Assembly (NCBI RefSeq): GCF_003474435.1 | Contig: NZ_QRNF01000030.1 | Span: forward strand, 1-41,252 | Direction of reading: 5' to 3' | Origin: Ruminococcus sp. AF46-10NS | GTDB lineage: Bacteria; Bacillota; Clostridia; Lachnospirales; Lachnospiraceae | DNA length: 41,252 nt | Part shown: in pieces, positions 41,226 to 41,252 of the stretch | How the letters are laid out: every line of letters starts with the position of its first letter | Position numbering within the stretch: position 1 is the stretch's first letter | The notes under the pieces: generated by a model | Seen by the model: only the letters and a program-made list of their open reading frames with translations | Database searches by the model: none | What the model was told of the DNA's origin: nothing | Made by a program: the position numbers and the translations under genes

Positions 41226-41252
41226 CAAGTAAGTCCCACCCACTGCTTATTG

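Overview
This window is chromosomal DNA from a spore-forming Clostridia, most likely a gut Lachnospiraceae (Blautia/Ruminococcus/Dorea-like). The evidence is the Clostridia-type 16S 5' end, the spoIIGA-sigE pair, an uninterrupted sigK, a T-box in front of thrS, a yrzL-yrrK-yrzB-yrrL-yrrM-yrrN-type gene order, and a three-gene operon of families I know only from Lachnospiraceae-like genomes. Most genes are on the minus strand and have canonical AGGAGG ribosome sites and -35/-10 promoters with 17-bp spacers.

Layout. 1-0.7 kb: the 5' end of a 16S gene on the minus strand, with a leader and three tandem promoters, preceded by a free-standing tRNA-Thr(CGU). 0.7-9.4 kb: carbohydrate genes, namely a GlgB-like protein that lacks key catalytic residues and has a lysine-rich tail, a PfkB fructokinase, an HD hydrolase, a GH78 alpha-L-rhamnosidase and an AraC regulator. 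9.5-11.3 kb: sigE and spoIIGA behind a promoter with a 21-bp spacer and Spo0A-box-like sites. 11.4-15.9 kb: aroE, T-box/thrS, a YdcF-like protein and a SEC-C protein. 15.9-18.4 kb: a graveyard of IS1380-like, IS4-like and AraC remnants. 18.4-25.6 kb: a membrane-anchored HAD protein, purA, purB, a polar amino-acid ABC transporter whose binding protein has no lipobox, and a LytTR regulator with a degenerate receiver. 25.7-32.8 kb: an XRE-type regulator convergent with a translationally coupled operon (DUF5717-like giant scaffold, Hsp70-like DUF5716-type ATPase, TPR-like protein). 32.9-41 kb: sigK, then the minus-strand operon ireB-ruvX-DUF1292-rnj-ylbF-mltG-like-trmR-trhP, then mtaB and a Crh-like HPr protein.

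How the genes fit together. Three themes recur: sporulation control (SpoIIGA/pro-sigmaE and sigmaK), RNA metabolism (ThrS, TrmR/TrhP wobble-uridine modification, MtaB t6A37 methylthiolation, RNase J with a YlbF protein), and carbon use. The strongest candidate for an undescribed system is the 27.2-32.8 kb operon. Its middle gene has Hsp70 layout (nucleotide-binding domain plus C-terminal beta domain) with a degraded phosphate-2 loop. It is coupled to a ~1,180-residue helical-repeat/beta-domain scaffold and a TPR-like partner, with no DnaJ or GrpE nearby.

Caution: four genes (XRE regulator, DUF5716-like, DUF5717-like, MltG-like) are each broken by exactly one missing base, and adding one base restores a full-length protein in each. 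This pattern looks more like sequencing/assembly contraction of short base runs than real gene loss. They are annotated here as single genes spanning the break.
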